Positions 16,287 through 25,250 of a stretch of 64,000 nucleotides of DNA are shown here, one piece after another. The stretch lies in the NCBI GenBank assembly GCA_009777535.1, contig WRLP01000004.1, forward strand, positions 96,877-160,876, written 5' to 3'. The notes beneath the pieces are model-generated. The model ran no database searches and was not told the origin of the DNA. It was given only the letters and a program-made list of their open reading frames with translations. The position numbers were made by a program, and so were the translations under genes. The first letter of the stretch is position 1, and the number at the start of each line of letters is the position of its first letter. The DNA comes from Treponema sp. (lineage in GTDB: Bacteria > Spirochaetota > Spirochaetia > Treponematales > Breznakiellaceae).

Positions 16287-17987
16287 ATGTCAACAGTAGA
16301 CGATAAAAAGATTATTTATTCCATGTACCGGGTTTCCAAAAAGCACGGTACAAAGCAGGTTCTTAAAGATATCAACCTGTCGTACTTTTACGGTGCCAAA
16401 ATCGGCGTATTGGGCCTTAATGGTTCGGGAAAATCAAGCCTGCTAAAAATACTGGCTGGTGTCGATACCGAGTTTTCCGGCGAAACCACCGTTAGCCCCG
16501 GCTATACAATCGGCTTTCTCGAACAGGAGCCCTACCTGGAGCCCGGAAAAACCGTCAAGGAAATTGTGTCCGAGGGGGCGAGTGAACTGATGCAGTTGCT
16601 TGCTGAATTTGATAAGGTAAGCGAGGCTTTCGGTGAGCCTAATGCTGACTACGACAAGCTGGGTGTTAAGCAGGCTGAATTGCAGGAAAAGATAGAGGCG
16701 GCCGACGGCTGGAATCTGGACAGCCGCCTGGAACTGGCAATGGAAGCCCTGCGCTGTCCGCCCGGCGATGAAGCGGTGGATCATCTTTCCGGCGGGGAAC
16801 GGCGGCGGGTTGCCCTGTGCCGGCTGCTTTTACAAAAGCCGGATATCCTTCTTTTGGATGAGCCAACCAATCATCTTGATGCGGAAACTGTTGCATGGCT
16901 GGAGCGCCATCTGCGCGATTATGCGGGAACGATCATTGCCGTTACGCACGACCGCTACTTTTTGGATAATGTAGCCGGCTGGATTCTTGAACTTGATCGC
17001 GGCGAGGGGATTCCCTGGAAGGGAAACTATTCAAGCTGGCTGGAGCAGAAAGAACAGCGCCTTGCCCTGGAAGAAAAGGGAGAAAGCGATCGACGTAAAA
17101 CCCTGCAAAGGGAGCTTGAATGGATACGCATGAGCCCCAAAGGCCGCCATGCAAAAAGCAAGGCACGTATTACCCATTACGAGAAACTTTTTCAGGATGA
17201 TGAAAGGGAGCGCTCACGAGGAGCAGTTGCGAATAATAAAATCACCATTCCTGCCGGTCCGCACCTGGGCAAACTTGTTATAGAAGCTGCCGGGCTTTCC
17301 AAATCTTTCGGAGAGCGTGTGTTATTCGAAAACATGGAATTTAACGTGCCGCCGGGAGCCTGCGTTGGAATCATCGGCCCCAACGGCGCCGGAAAAACGA
17401 CGCTTTTCAAAATTATCACCGACACGGAAATGCCCGACAAGGGCGAACTGCGCCTTGGGGAAAGCGTCAAACTGGGCTACGCCGATCAATTGCGCGCCAG
17501 CCTGGACGCTGACAAAAGCGTTTGGGAGCAGCTTTCAGACGGCCTGGATCTTATTAAACTGGGCTCCGGTCAGGGCGCGCGTGAGGTTAATTCGCGCGCA
17601 TACTGCGCATGGTACAATTTTTCCGGCGCAGATCAGCAGAAAAAGACCGGTGTGCTCTCCGGCGGTGAAAGAAACCGCCTTAACCTTGCGATGATGCTGA
17701 AGGAAGGGGCAAACGTCCTTCTGCTGGATGAGCCGACAAATGACCTTGATGTAAATACACTGCGCGCACTGGAGGAGGCGCTGGATAACTTCGCCGGTGT
17801 TAGCCTTGTAATCAGCCACGACCGCTGGTTCCTGGACAGGATAGCGACCCATATCCTGGCCTTCGAGGACGGCGAAGTTATCTGGTACGACGGCAACTGG
17901 ACGGAGTATGCCCAGTGGCGCCGTGAAAAACTGGGCGCCGGCGCAGACAGCCCGCACCGCTATGTGTACCGCAAACTGGAACGGTAA
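16287..17987 (+). CDS. ettA: ABC-F ATPase, energy-dependent translational throttle EttA
   Basis: EttA binds the ribosomal E site and couples early elongation to ATP level. The 566-residue protein has two ABC domains: Walker A GLNGSGKS (43-50) and GPNGAGKT, signature LSGGERRR and LSGGERNR, both followed by LLLDEPTN. There are no membrane segments. The N-terminal IYSMYRVSKKHG matches EttA. The frame is open upstream to 16131, but that extension runs into the hydantoinase gene and is not family-like, so I use the ATG at 16287. TATGAT lies 12 nt before it and no Shine-Dalgarno is seen. Confidence 0.95.
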   Translation: MSTVDDKKIIYSMYRVSKKHGTKQVLKDINLSYFYGAKIGVLGLNGSGKSSLLKILAGVDTEFSGETTVSPGYTIGFLEQEPYLEPGKTVKEIVSEGASELMQLLAEFDKVSEAFGEPNADYDKLGVKQAELQEKIEAADGWNLDSRLELAMEALRCPPGDEAVDHLSGGERRRVALCRLLLQKPDILLLDEPTNHLDAETVAWLERHLRDYAGTIIAVTHDRYFLDNVAGWILELDRGEGIPWKGNYSSWLEQKEQRLALEEKGESDRRKTLQRELEWIRMSPKGRHAKSKARITHYEKLFQDDERERSRGAVANNKITIPAGPHLGKLVIEAAGLSKSFGERVLFENMEFNVPPGACVGIIGPNGAGKTTLFKIITDTEMPDKGELRLGESVKLGYADQLRASLDADKSVWEQLSDGLDLIKLGSGQGAREVNSRAYCAWYNFSGADQQKKTGVLSGGERNRLNLAMMLKEGANVLLLDEPTNDLDVNTLRALEEALDNFAGVSLVISHDRWFLDRIATHILAFEDGEVIWYDGNWTEYAQWRREKLGAGADSPHRYVYRKLER

Positions 17988-17991
17988 GTAG

Positions 17992-19149
17992 TTAACTTAT
18001 TGCCTTATTCTTACCCTTGTTATGCGCTTTTCTGCGGCGCCTTTTCGGCTCGCCGCCGGTGTGTGATTCGCCTGTTTCCTGCGTCCGGGGCTTCGGCCCT
18101 TCAATAAAATGAGACCTTTTAATGTTAATGCCATGAGACACGAAAAAACGCTTTACTGCGTGTTCCATCTCGAAGCGGGGGGGATTCATGGGTAATACAA
18201 AACGGCGCGCTTCGGTAAAAACCGTCTTGTAGTTTTCCGAAGCCCCCAGATTCCAGTCGACGCTTTCTTCCAGGTAATCATTTATTAGCGCCCCCAGCGC
18301 CTGACCGGGAATGTCCTTAAAGCCATTTTGATTCAGTGCGGCAAGGCTGGTCAGGTAGCGCCGGCGGAAATTGGGATTATCGTGCATAATAGCGGCGGCC
18401 CTTGGCTGCAGATAACGGTACAGGCCGTATCTGTCCAGGGCATCCACAATGAGAGCTGCCTGGGAAGAATGAATTATCTTTAAAATTTCTTCCGTTAATC
18501 GCGAAGACGAAACGGAAGACAGAAGCGGGGACTGTTTCCTTATTTTCCATATCAGGCGCAGAGGCAGGGCAAAGCCGGATATTGCGGAGTATTTAACCGC
18601 ACGAATCATCCGCACAGGATCGTCGGTGAAAATTTCCGCAAGAGAAATGACCGGTCTTACAAGCTTGCGCCTGATGTCCTTCATACCTCCGACATAATCA
18701 ACTACAATCTGCTGCTGCGGATCGTAGAACAGGGAGTTCATTGTAAAATCCCTGCGCAGGACATCTTCGTCAATGGCGCCGAAGGTATTGCTGGAGGTCC
18801 CGTCCCGAAGCGAGCGGAATGTTGAAACCTCGAAGATTCTCTGTCCGAAATAAACATGCACCAGGCGGAAACGCCTGCCGATAATTCTGGAGTTACGGAA
18901 AACTTTTTTTATCTTTAGGGGACTGGCTTCGCTGGCAATATCAAAATCTTTTGGTTTTTTTCCCAGAATCAAATCACGGACAGCGCCGCCCACTATGTAA
19001 GTTTCAAAGCCTGCTTCTTTCAGTTTTCTTACAATGAGCAGGGCTTCGGTGTCTACATCATCAAAATTGATCTTGTGCTCGTCGCGGGTATAAACGAGAG
19101 CCTTCTTTATCAGTTTACCGTTTTTACCGGTTGAATATCTAATCCTCAT
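17992..19149 (-). CDS. pcnB: Poly(A) polymerase PcnB (class II nucleotidyltransferase)
   Basis: PcnB adds 3' poly(A) tails that speed RNA decay. The 385-residue protein has the nucleotidyltransferase core GGAVRD (54-59), the DFD metal-binding carboxylates (68-70) and RRDFTMNSL (132-140). A strongly basic C-terminal tail rich in KRRRRK and KGKNK is typical of PcnB rather than CCA enzymes. It overlaps the hydrolase gene by 11 nt. A separate HD-domain CCA enzyme at 28.8 kb makes a CCA role here unlikely, though a split CC/A activity is not excluded. Confidence 0.85.
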   Translation of the reverse strand: MRIRYSTGKNGKLIKKALVYTRDEHKINFDDVDTEALLIVRKLKEAGFETYIVGGAVRDLILGKKPKDFDIASEASPLKIKKVFRNSRIIGRRFRLVHVYFGQRIFEVSTFRSLRDGTSSNTFGAIDEDVLRRDFTMNSLFYDPQQQIVVDYVGGMKDIRRKLVRPVISLAEIFTDDPVRMIRAVKYSAISGFALPLRLIWKIRKQSPLLSSVSSSRLTEEILKIIHSSQAALIVDALDRYGLYRYLQPRAAAIMHDNPNFRRRYLTSLAALNQNGFKDIPGQALGALINDYLEESVDWNLGASENYKTVFTEARRFVLPMNPPRFEMEHAVKRFFVSHGINIKRSHFIEGPKPRTQETGESHTGGEPKRRRRKAHNKGKNKAIS

Positions 19150-20110
19150 TAAAATTACCGCAGCGTTTAAGAATCCAGGAAAGCAGATTATCAGTTACTT
19201 CTTCCCGGTTGATTTCATTGAATGGTTCATGCCTGGCGCCAGGGTAAAGCACGAATTCCAAATCACAGAGCCCAAGCGAACGGTAGGCATTTACAAGGGC
19301 GGTCGGACTTGCCCCCATATCTCCGACAGGATCGGCGTTACCGGAAAAAATATACACCGGCAGATTTGGATTTATCCCCGCCAGTGCGCGCGGCTGATGA
19401 ATACGAAATAATCCCCTGGCAAGGTCCCTGTAAAATCCGGAGGAACAGAGAAATCCGCATAAGGGATCCCGCACATAGGCGTCCACTTCTTTTTCATCCC
19501 TTGAAAGCCAGTCAAACTCCGTTCGGTTGGGCTTAAAGGAATTGTTGTAGGAGCCATCCGCCATGGCTTTGGCTATTTTAGAGCCTTTACGCTGTCCGCA
19601 AAAGAAGGCCAATGCAGTCATAGCGGGAACCCCTGCCCTGACCTTAAAGCCGTCTGGCCCCCTCGTCCCAGAAAGGATACAGCCCGCAAGGCCGGATGAG
19701 TGTTCTTCAATATAGCTCTGCGCAATAAAGGAGCCCCAGGAATGTCCCAACAGAAAAACAGGAACGCCGGGCCTTAACCTTATAATTTCTGAATTGATGA
19801 TATGAATATCCCGGGTAACGCGCAGAAAACCGTCATTATCGGCGCAATGACCCAAAAGCCCTCCCCTGCCAGGCTTGTTGATATCGGGATTGGCCGTCTT
19901 ACCATGCCCGCGCTGATCCGCTGCCCATGTTTCAATCCCCACCTGGGCAAATTTCGCAGCCAAACGCTCGTATCTTTGGGCATGCTCGGCCATGCCGTGA
20001 ATAATATGAAGAATTGCCGCCGGTTTTCCCTCCGGATCGGAAGGGCTCCAGCGAATTAAAGATAGCCTGGTTCCGTCATCACTCTCAAGCCAGGTGTCAT
20101 TGCGAACCAT
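19139..20110 (-). CDS. Alpha/beta hydrolase, monoglyceride lipase-like (S33)
   Basis: A 323-residue serine hydrolase of the lysophospholipase/monoacylglycerol lipase type. It shows the oxyanion HGMAEH block, nucleophile S124 in GHSWGS, D260 in GNADPVG and H294 in GARHEP. No signal peptide is seen, so it is cytoplasmic. The promoter TTGCCA-17 bp-TAAAAT ends 6 nt before the ATG, with no Shine-Dalgarno. pcnB follows in an 11-nt overlap. The natural ester substrate is unknown. Confidence 0.87.
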   Translation of the reverse strand: MVRNDTWLESDDGTRLSLIRWSPSDPEGKPAAILHIIHGMAEHAQRYERLAAKFAQVGIETWAADQRGHGKTANPDINKPGRGGLLGHCADNDGFLRVTRDIHIINSEIIRLRPGVPVFLLGHSWGSFIAQSYIEEHSSGLAGCILSGTRGPDGFKVRAGVPAMTALAFFCGQRKGSKIAKAMADGSYNNSFKPNRTEFDWLSRDEKEVDAYVRDPLCGFLCSSGFYRDLARGLFRIHQPRALAGINPNLPVYIFSGNADPVGDMGASPTALVNAYRSLGLCDLEFVLYPGARHEPFNEINREEVTDNLLSWILKRCGNFNED

Positions 20111-20116
20111 GGGGTA

Positions 20117-20190
20117 ATTTTATCCTTTTAGGGCTATCATGGCAATGCGGGTACTGGCGGTCTGACAATTTGAAATATAGAGGGTATAAT
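20117..20190. promoter_or_regulatory. Divergent promoters between the hydrolase and beta-propeller genes
   Basis: Minus strand: TTGCCA (20145-20140), 17 bp, TAAAAT (20122-20117), then 6 nt to the ATG at 20110. Plus strand: CTGACA (20162-20167), 17 bp, TATAAT (20185-20190), then 7 nt to the GTG at 20198. Both would give mRNAs starting at or next to the start codon. Confidence 0.7.
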
Positions 20191-20197
20191 ATCTCTT

Positions 20198-21925
20198 GTG
20201 ATAACCGGGTGTAAAAAGATATTGATATTTCTCCTGGCAGCTCCCGTTTTTGCCCAGAATCCCGTGCAGGACAGAAATCAGGGGCTGGTAACCAGCGAAC
20301 CGGTGTGGAGGCAGGCTCTGGGCGGGGCTGTAACCGCCCTGCCATCGGTGCAGGCGCAGTCGGCGGTTGTAACCCTGGACGGCGGTAATATAAGAGCATA
20401 CTCTACTTCCGGCAGACCCCTGTGGAGTTATTTTTCCGGCGGAAGGCTGAGCCCCTATGTAAGCCGTTCCAGGGAAGGCACTTCGTATATTTCCCGGACA
20501 AACGGCACACTCATCGCGATCAACCGTTCGGGCAGGGAACTGTGGAGGGTAAATCCCGGAGGGCAGCTTTCAGGGCATGTCATCGCCGGATGGGACGGCA
20601 GGCTCTTTGTCCCCACGGGCAGCAGGCTTTCCTGTTATACGTCATCGGGAAATCTGCTGTGGGTTAACAACTTTGAAAATCCTATCAGTATAAGTCCGCA
20701 GCTCGACCAGGGCGGCGGCATAATTCTGGCGCTGGAAAATAATGAAGTTTTGCATATCGATCCCTTTGGAAGAATGCACTCGTGGGGCTTATCAGCGAAG
20801 CCGTTGATAATACTTTCACTTATTCCGACAACGGGCGAAGCCGGTGAAAAATTTCCAAGGATAATGGCGCTCTTTCAGGACGGCACCATAGAGATTCTGA
20901 GTGAAGCCGGTGAATGGTTTATACCGGCCCAGGCCGGCGCAAGCTCACGGCCAATGCCAAGGCTTCCCGCAAGACCGGCTGCCGCAGGCAGCTGGGGAAA
21001 CAATGCAGCTGTTGCATTAACGGATGGCAGAACCCTTTTATTTTCAGCTGACAGAATGGAAACACTATGGACAGGGGACAGCCATATCAGGCTGACCAAC
21101 AGCGGCGGAAACGAAACGGAAGTGGTCTATGATGAGCGGGGAGTTTATGTACTGAGCAGGAACGGCGCCACCTGTTTTACCGCCGAAGGCAGGCGGCTCT
21201 GGTACACGCTTTTAACAAATGCCGCGGCAATTCCCGCTTTCGGCGATGACGGCGTACTTTATTCCGGAAGTCAGGACTGGATACTTAATGCGTACAAGCT
21301 GGAGGATCGAATTCTGCCGGTAAAACTGGCGCTGTACGGCCCAGCCCCCGAAGGCACTTATGGAACAGGAAACCCTCCGCGCTCGCCGTGGGCAGAATTC
21401 CCCATGCTTTTCAGCGAGAACCAAATAATGGACAGGCTTAACTCCATGGGCAGCGACATCAGGGCCGGCAGGGTTGGTACAAACGAGCTTGCCTGGACAG
21501 CCTGGCTCATGGAAACCTCCGGCCTTTCCCGCTCTGCCCAGGAGATACGCAGCCGCATCACTGCCCTTGGCCTGTTAGGCCACATCGGCTCGCGGGAAAC
21601 AATCCCATGGCTTACCAATTTGTTTAACAGGGAAACTGATGCGGCTGTAAAAGCTGCGGCGGCATCAGCCATCGGAGCAATCGGCGTCGATCCGGAGGGA
21701 ATTGCAATCCGCGCCTTCCTCGATACAGTCTCTTATTCGTCAAGCCCGCAGGACGAGCAGTTTCTGGCATCGGTTGCCGCGGCAACCGGAGCGCTATGCC
21801 GCTTTTCCGGCCCGCCGCTCAGCGATGCCGGCGTAAGGATACTGACAATGCTTTCCGCTGACACACGCTCCCCGGCAGTTAGACGTCAGGCCCGCACCGA
21901 GCTGGCGTCCCTCGGCCTTAGGTAA
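20198..21925 (+). CDS. Exported PQQ-type beta-propeller protein with C-terminal HEAT-like repeats
   Basis: A 575-residue envelope protein. A signal peptide (KK, then a hydrophobic run ending in APVFAQ) occupies residues 1-20. PQQ/BamB-like blades follow, with repeated units such as GRPLWSY, GRELWRV and GNLLWVN and the same GxLxWxxN pattern to about residue 390. Residues ~430-575 carry HEAT-like helices (GLLGHIGSRETIPWLTNLF; AAAASAIGAIGVDP). The GTG start is set by the signal peptide and by a promoter whose -10 ends 7 nt upstream. A scaffold role in envelope assembly is plausible but unproven. Confidence 0.8.
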   Translation: MITGCKKILIFLLAAPVFAQNPVQDRNQGLVTSEPVWRQALGGAVTALPSVQAQSAVVTLDGGNIRAYSTSGRPLWSYFSGGRLSPYVSRSREGTSYISRTNGTLIAINRSGRELWRVNPGGQLSGHVIAGWDGRLFVPTGSRLSCYTSSGNLLWVNNFENPISISPQLDQGGGIILALENNEVLHIDPFGRMHSWGLSAKPLIILSLIPTTGEAGEKFPRIMALFQDGTIEILSEAGEWFIPAQAGASSRPMPRLPARPAAAGSWGNNAAVALTDGRTLLFSADRMETLWTGDSHIRLTNSGGNETEVVYDERGVYVLSRNGATCFTAEGRRLWYTLLTNAAAIPAFGDDGVLYSGSQDWILNAYKLEDRILPVKLALYGPAPEGTYGTGNPPRSPWAEFPMLFSENQIMDRLNSMGSDIRAGRVGTNELAWTAWLMETSGLSRSAQEIRSRITALGLLGHIGSRETIPWLTNLFNRETDAAVKAAAASAIGAIGVDPEGIAIRAFLDTVSYSSSPQDEQFLASVAAATGALCRFSGPPLSDAGVRILTMLSADTRSPAVRRQARTELASLGLR

Positions 21926-22055
21926 GGTAAAAGAGCGAAAATTTTAACCACGAACAGCACGAACTTGTTGTTTAGGCAAAATTTCTGCCTCAGAGTTTGA
22001 CAAACACACGGGCCGCCCTTAAAATTTAAACATATTTAAAAACAGGGCTGGTCTT
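21926..22055. promoter_or_regulatory. Intergenic region with promoter for the MBL lipoprotein
   Basis: TTGACA (21997-22002), 17-bp spacer, TAAAAT (22020-22025), about 30 nt before the ATG at 22056. Nearby, AACCACGAACAGCACGAAC (from about 21946) is a short copy of a motif seen as a foldback at 28.7 kb. Confidence 0.7.
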
Positions 22056-23129
22056 ATGAAAAAGGGAATTATCGCTATTTTGTTTCTTTTGATTTTTTTG
22101 GTTTTAACTGTTGGATGTGCAAGTCCGGCAGATGGAGAACAAAGGGTTTTCGGGAGCGGGGATCTGAACATTCATTTCCTGGAACTTGGCAACAAATACA
22201 CCGGGGACTCCGTTTATATCAATTATGGTGATATTGATATCATTATTGATGCGGGATCGAAACAAAGTTCTGCGGCGACCATTCGCGCCTACATAGACAA
22301 CCATATACAGGACGGTAAAATAGAGTATGTTATCGCCACCCATGCGCATGAGGATCATATTGCCGGTTTTTACACCACAACGACAACCGCCGGAATTTTT
22401 GACTCTTACGAAATCGACATAATAATTGATTTCCCCATGACAAACAGCACTACGGCTACATATAACAATTATAAAAGGGATCGCGACAGAGCTGTGGCAA
22501 GAGGCGCCGCGCATTACACTGCCCTTGAATGTTATAACAATGAAGGTGCAGCGCAGCGTGTCTGGAATCTTGGCGGCGGCGTTGAGCTTGAAATTCTGTA
22601 CAACTACTACTACGAAAACTACACAAGCATCGAAAACAATTATTCAGTAGCAGTAAGAATAAATCAGGACGGCAGGCAGTATCTTTTTACAGGCGATTTG
22701 GAAAGGGACGGCGAAGAAAGACTGGTAGATTTTTATGCTGATAACTTCGGCGGGCTGGGGCGTTGTACGCTTTACAAGGGCGGACATCATGGCTCAAGAA
22801 CATCCAGCAATGTAAAACTGATGGAGGCAATCAGGCCGGAATATGTGTGCGTCTGTTCATGCACCGGCTCGTCCGAATACAACGCCAACCCCCAGAATGT
22901 ATTTCCTTCCCAGGATTTTATAAATCGTGTTGCACCTTACACAGACAGGGTTTATGTTACAACGCTTGTAACGGATTATGCGGGCAATCAATTCGAGCCG
23001 CTTAACGGAAATATTATTTTTTCGGTTTCGCAGGGCAATATATCCGTAGCAGGCAGCAATAACAGCCTAAAGCTGAAAGATACCCCGTGGTTCATGGAAA
23101 ACAGGAACATGCCCGCAGATTGGAGGTAA
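22056..23129 (+). CDS. ComEC-like metallo-beta-lactamase-fold lipoprotein
   Basis: Lipoprotein signal peptide with lipobox LTVGC (Cys21), so probably anchored in the envelope facing outward. The metallo-hydrolase fold shows THAHEDH (residues 95-101), TGDLE and KGGHHGS, the pattern of the detached C-terminal domain of ComEC/Rec2. Stand-alone secreted forms of this family are generally nuclease or phosphodiesterase candidates. There are no transmembrane competence domains here, so a DNA-uptake role cannot be claimed. Length 357 aa. Confidence 0.85.
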   Translation: MKKGIIAILFLLIFLVLTVGCASPADGEQRVFGSGDLNIHFLELGNKYTGDSVYINYGDIDIIIDAGSKQSSAATIRAYIDNHIQDGKIEYVIATHAHEDHIAGFYTTTTTAGIFDSYEIDIIIDFPMTNSTTATYNNYKRDRDRAVARGAAHYTALECYNNEGAAQRVWNLGGGVELEILYNYYYENYTSIENNYSVAVRINQDGRQYLFTGDLERDGEERLVDFYADNFGGLGRCTLYKGGHHGSRTSSNVKLMEAIRPEYVCVCSCTGSSEYNANPQNVFPSQDFINRVAPYTDRVYVTTLVTDYAGNQFEPLNGNIIFSVSQGNISVAGSNNSLKLKDTPWFMENRNMPADWR

Positions 23130-23170
23130 TCGTGACAGTCTCCATGTACATTAACTAAGTAACAATAATC

Positions 23171-23335
23171 CACTGATTTACACGGATTTTCACGGATTAT
23201 TTTATCATTGTTTCCACAGTTTTAATTAAATTTTAATCCGTGTTAATCCACTTAATCCGTGGTAATCCGTGGTAACCCTTTTAATTCGTGTTAATCCGTG
23301 TTAATCCGTGCTAATCCGTGGTTACCCGCCTTATA
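23171..23335. repeat. Tandem ATCCGTG repeat cluster
   Basis: About nine direct copies of TTAATCCGTG-type decamers (variants TAATCCGTGG, TAATTCGTG) run from about 23230 to 23325. Two inverse copies (CACGGATTTTCACGGATT) at about 23179-23198 allow a cruciform. The array is non-coding and lies between two + genes. Nothing else is seen in 23130-23389 except the next promoter. Confidence 0.75.
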
Positions 23336-23389
23336 CATCTTCGCAAAATTCCCTCTGCTTTTTTTTTATACCTGTGATATAATGTTCGT

Positions 23390-23899
23390 ATGAATATTCG
23401 CGGATTTTGCTTGAAACTGATTTTTTCGGCTTTATGCCTGATTTTGTCCGCCTTGCCGGTTTTTGCCCAGGAAACAGCTCCGAGGGGCGAGGATTTATGG
23501 GTATGCCCCATTGCAGAAACCGCAATGTACAGCCCGAACGACATCGCATTCGGCGGTGGGCTTGCCCTGGGTTACGGCAATGGCATTGCATTCGGCGTCA
23601 GGGTGCTGTTCGCATTCGATGCCGACAACCACGGCCTTGTGGAATCGCTTTTATTTCTTCGCCTGTATCTGACCGGCAAATCGGTCAATTTCGGCCCCTT
23701 TGTCCAGTTTTATGGAGGCCCGGTTGTATTTACTTACCAGGGCCTTGAAACCGCTGACAGGGGAATCGGCACAATCTCGATAGGAGCAAGCGCTGGCTGG
23801 CGTTTCCGGCTGGGCAACTTATGGTTCATCGAACCGGCTGTCCGCTTTGGGTATCCCCATATTGCCGGCGGCGGCATTTCGGCAGGGCTTAGAAGGTAA
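23390..23899 (+). CDS. Small outer-membrane beta-barrel-like protein
   Basis: The 169-residue product has a signal peptide (about residues 1-26, ending PVFAQ). Alternating Gly/aromatic strands follow (FGGGLALGYGNGIAFGVRV, FGPFVQFYGGPVVFTYQG, WFIEPAVRFGYP), as in small eight-strand barrels. I do not recognise a named family. The extended -10 TGATATAAT ends at 23383, six nt before the ATG, and there is no Shine-Dalgarno. Function unknown. Confidence 0.65.
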   Translation: MNIRGFCLKLIFSALCLILSALPVFAQETAPRGEDLWVCPIAETAMYSPNDIAFGGGLALGYGNGIAFGVRVLFAFDADNHGLVESLLFLRLYLTGKSVNFGPFVQFYGGPVVFTYQGLETADRGIGTISIGASAGWRFRLGNLWFIEPAVRFGYPHIAGGGISAGLRR

Positions 23900-23958
23900 A
23901 AGTTAGAAGGGAAAAGGTAAAAAAAACGCTGTATTTGATATTTGTTATTTGATATTTA

Positions 23959-24921
23959 TCACCGCAGCGGGAACGATTCAAAGCCAGCCGTACGTAATTG
24001 CGCGATGCCCTGATTTGCATCGGCGGCAGGAACGATAACGGCCCAGCGCTCGCCGCCGTCAACAATGCGCCTTTCCATGACAGGGGAAAAACCCGCTCTT
24101 GTTAATTGATCCATCTGTGCGTTTGCATTTGCCTGCTGGCTGAAAACGCCCGTTTGCAGCCTTGCCGTTCCTGGCTGTGCAGGAGCAGGGCTTTGAACCG
24201 GCGCGGCGGGAACTGCTTCAGGACGGGCGGGCACGGCGGGGCCGGATGCAACCGCCGCGGTTTGCGCAACTGCCCCATCCCACCCGGGAAAAAGCAGCCA
24301 CAGGGGGTTTGGCTTTGCGCTGACGACAGGTGCGGCGGCGGATGCGGATGCGGCGATGAGGGCCTCGGGGCTTTGGGGGAATTCGGCAAGCAGTCTCTGT
24401 TTCCACGCTTCGGCCGATGTGCTGTCGAGGGCAGTTTTCCAAAGAGTATAATAAATCTCACTTCTCAGTTGAATGTAAAGAGGACTGCCCGCCAGCGCGC
24501 CAAGAGCCGAAAGATCACCCCTCCATGCTTTTATGCTTGCATCCAGAAAGTGTGCACGCTGCGAGACAGGCGAAGTATTTGAGTTCAGCAGGGGTCTTAT
24601 TGCCGCAGTAGCCCTGTCCCACTCGCCCATTGCCGCCAGACAATAGGCGCATGAGAGCAGTGCGCTGTCGTCCACCATTGGATTGGCGGCGGCAGCCTCC
24701 AGCCAGTTTTTGGCGGCGTTTTCCAGGTCGCCTGAAAGCTGGCGTATCTGTGCAAGACGGGTTAAAGCCTGCCGCCGCTCGGCTCCTGAGACACCGGGGC
24801 GGTTCAGAGTGTTTTCGATATTTTGAATTTCAGAGGCAAGGCTAGAAGGCTCCCCCGACTGGGCAAAAAGAGGGGCGGCAATCAGAAAAAACACATAGAG
24901 GGACAGAGCTGTTTTTGTCAA
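23959..24921 (-). CDS. Exported TPR-like protein with C-terminal SPOR domain
   Basis: Signal peptide at residues 1-20 (ending APLFAQ). Then TPR-like helices (ALTRLAQIRQLSGDLENAAKNW and similar, about 45-180), an Ala/Pro-rich linker (~200-250) and a SPOR domain at the C-terminus (RLQTGVFSQQANANAQMDQL ... GERWAVIVP). SPOR domains bind denuded peptidoglycan glycan strands at the septum, so a periplasmic cell-wall role is likely. It overlaps lapA by 4 nt (ATGA). Confidence 0.85.
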   Translation of the reverse strand: MTKTALSLYVFFLIAAPLFAQSGEPSSLASEIQNIENTLNRPGVSGAERRQALTRLAQIRQLSGDLENAAKNWLEAAAANPMVDDSALLSCAYCLAAMGEWDRATAAIRPLLNSNTSPVSQRAHFLDASIKAWRGDLSALGALAGSPLYIQLRSEIYYTLWKTALDSTSAEAWKQRLLAEFPQSPEALIAASASAAAPVVSAKPNPLWLLFPGWDGAVAQTAAVASGPAVPARPEAVPAAPVQSPAPAQPGTARLQTGVFSQQANANAQMDQLTRAGFSPVMERRIVDGGERWAVIVPAADANQGIAQLRTAGFESFPLR

Positions 24922-25250
24922 AATCCTTTTCCGCTATAAGAATCATCTACAGGGTATAGAGGGGCAGGCTCATCTTCGGAAGCCTTATCCTTCTTTTTAC
25001 CCCATTTCCTCAATGGTTTTACAACATCATTCTTTATCAGCTTTTCCCTGCGTTTTCTTTCAGCGCTGATAACAACGGGTATGGCGCAGAACATTCCGAA
25101 GAAGAACGAGGCAAAGGCAGTTAAAAAAACTGGTACCTCATTAAAGGTGATAAAACCAAAACTGATATCACATTTATTGCCCAGGTTAAAGGTAATAAAA
25201 GCCAGAAATATCGCGAAAACAATGACTAATCCAATCAATCGCCAGGGCAT
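24918..25250 (-). CDS. LapA-like small membrane protein
   Basis: A 110-residue protein with two membrane segments (about residues 5-25 and 38-62) and a charged cytoplasmic C-terminus (SAERKRREKLIKND, WGKKKDKASEDE). This matches the LapA/DUF1049 layout linked to lipopolysaccharide or envelope assembly in proteobacteria. GGAG precedes the ATG. The gene overlaps the end of miaB by 16 nt and the SPOR gene by 4 nt, making a miaB-lapA-SPOR unit. The family assignment is by layout only. Confidence 0.6.
   Translation of the reverse strand: MPWRLIGLVIVFAIFLAFITFNLGNKCDISFGFITFNEVPVFLTAFASFFFGMFCAIPVVISAERKRREKLIKNDVVKPLRKWGKKKDKASEDEPAPLYPVDDSYSGKGF

Noticed and set aside
22056..23129. DNA-uptake (ComEC) protein
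   Set aside because: Only the metallo-hydrolase part is present, as a lipoprotein; no channel domain.
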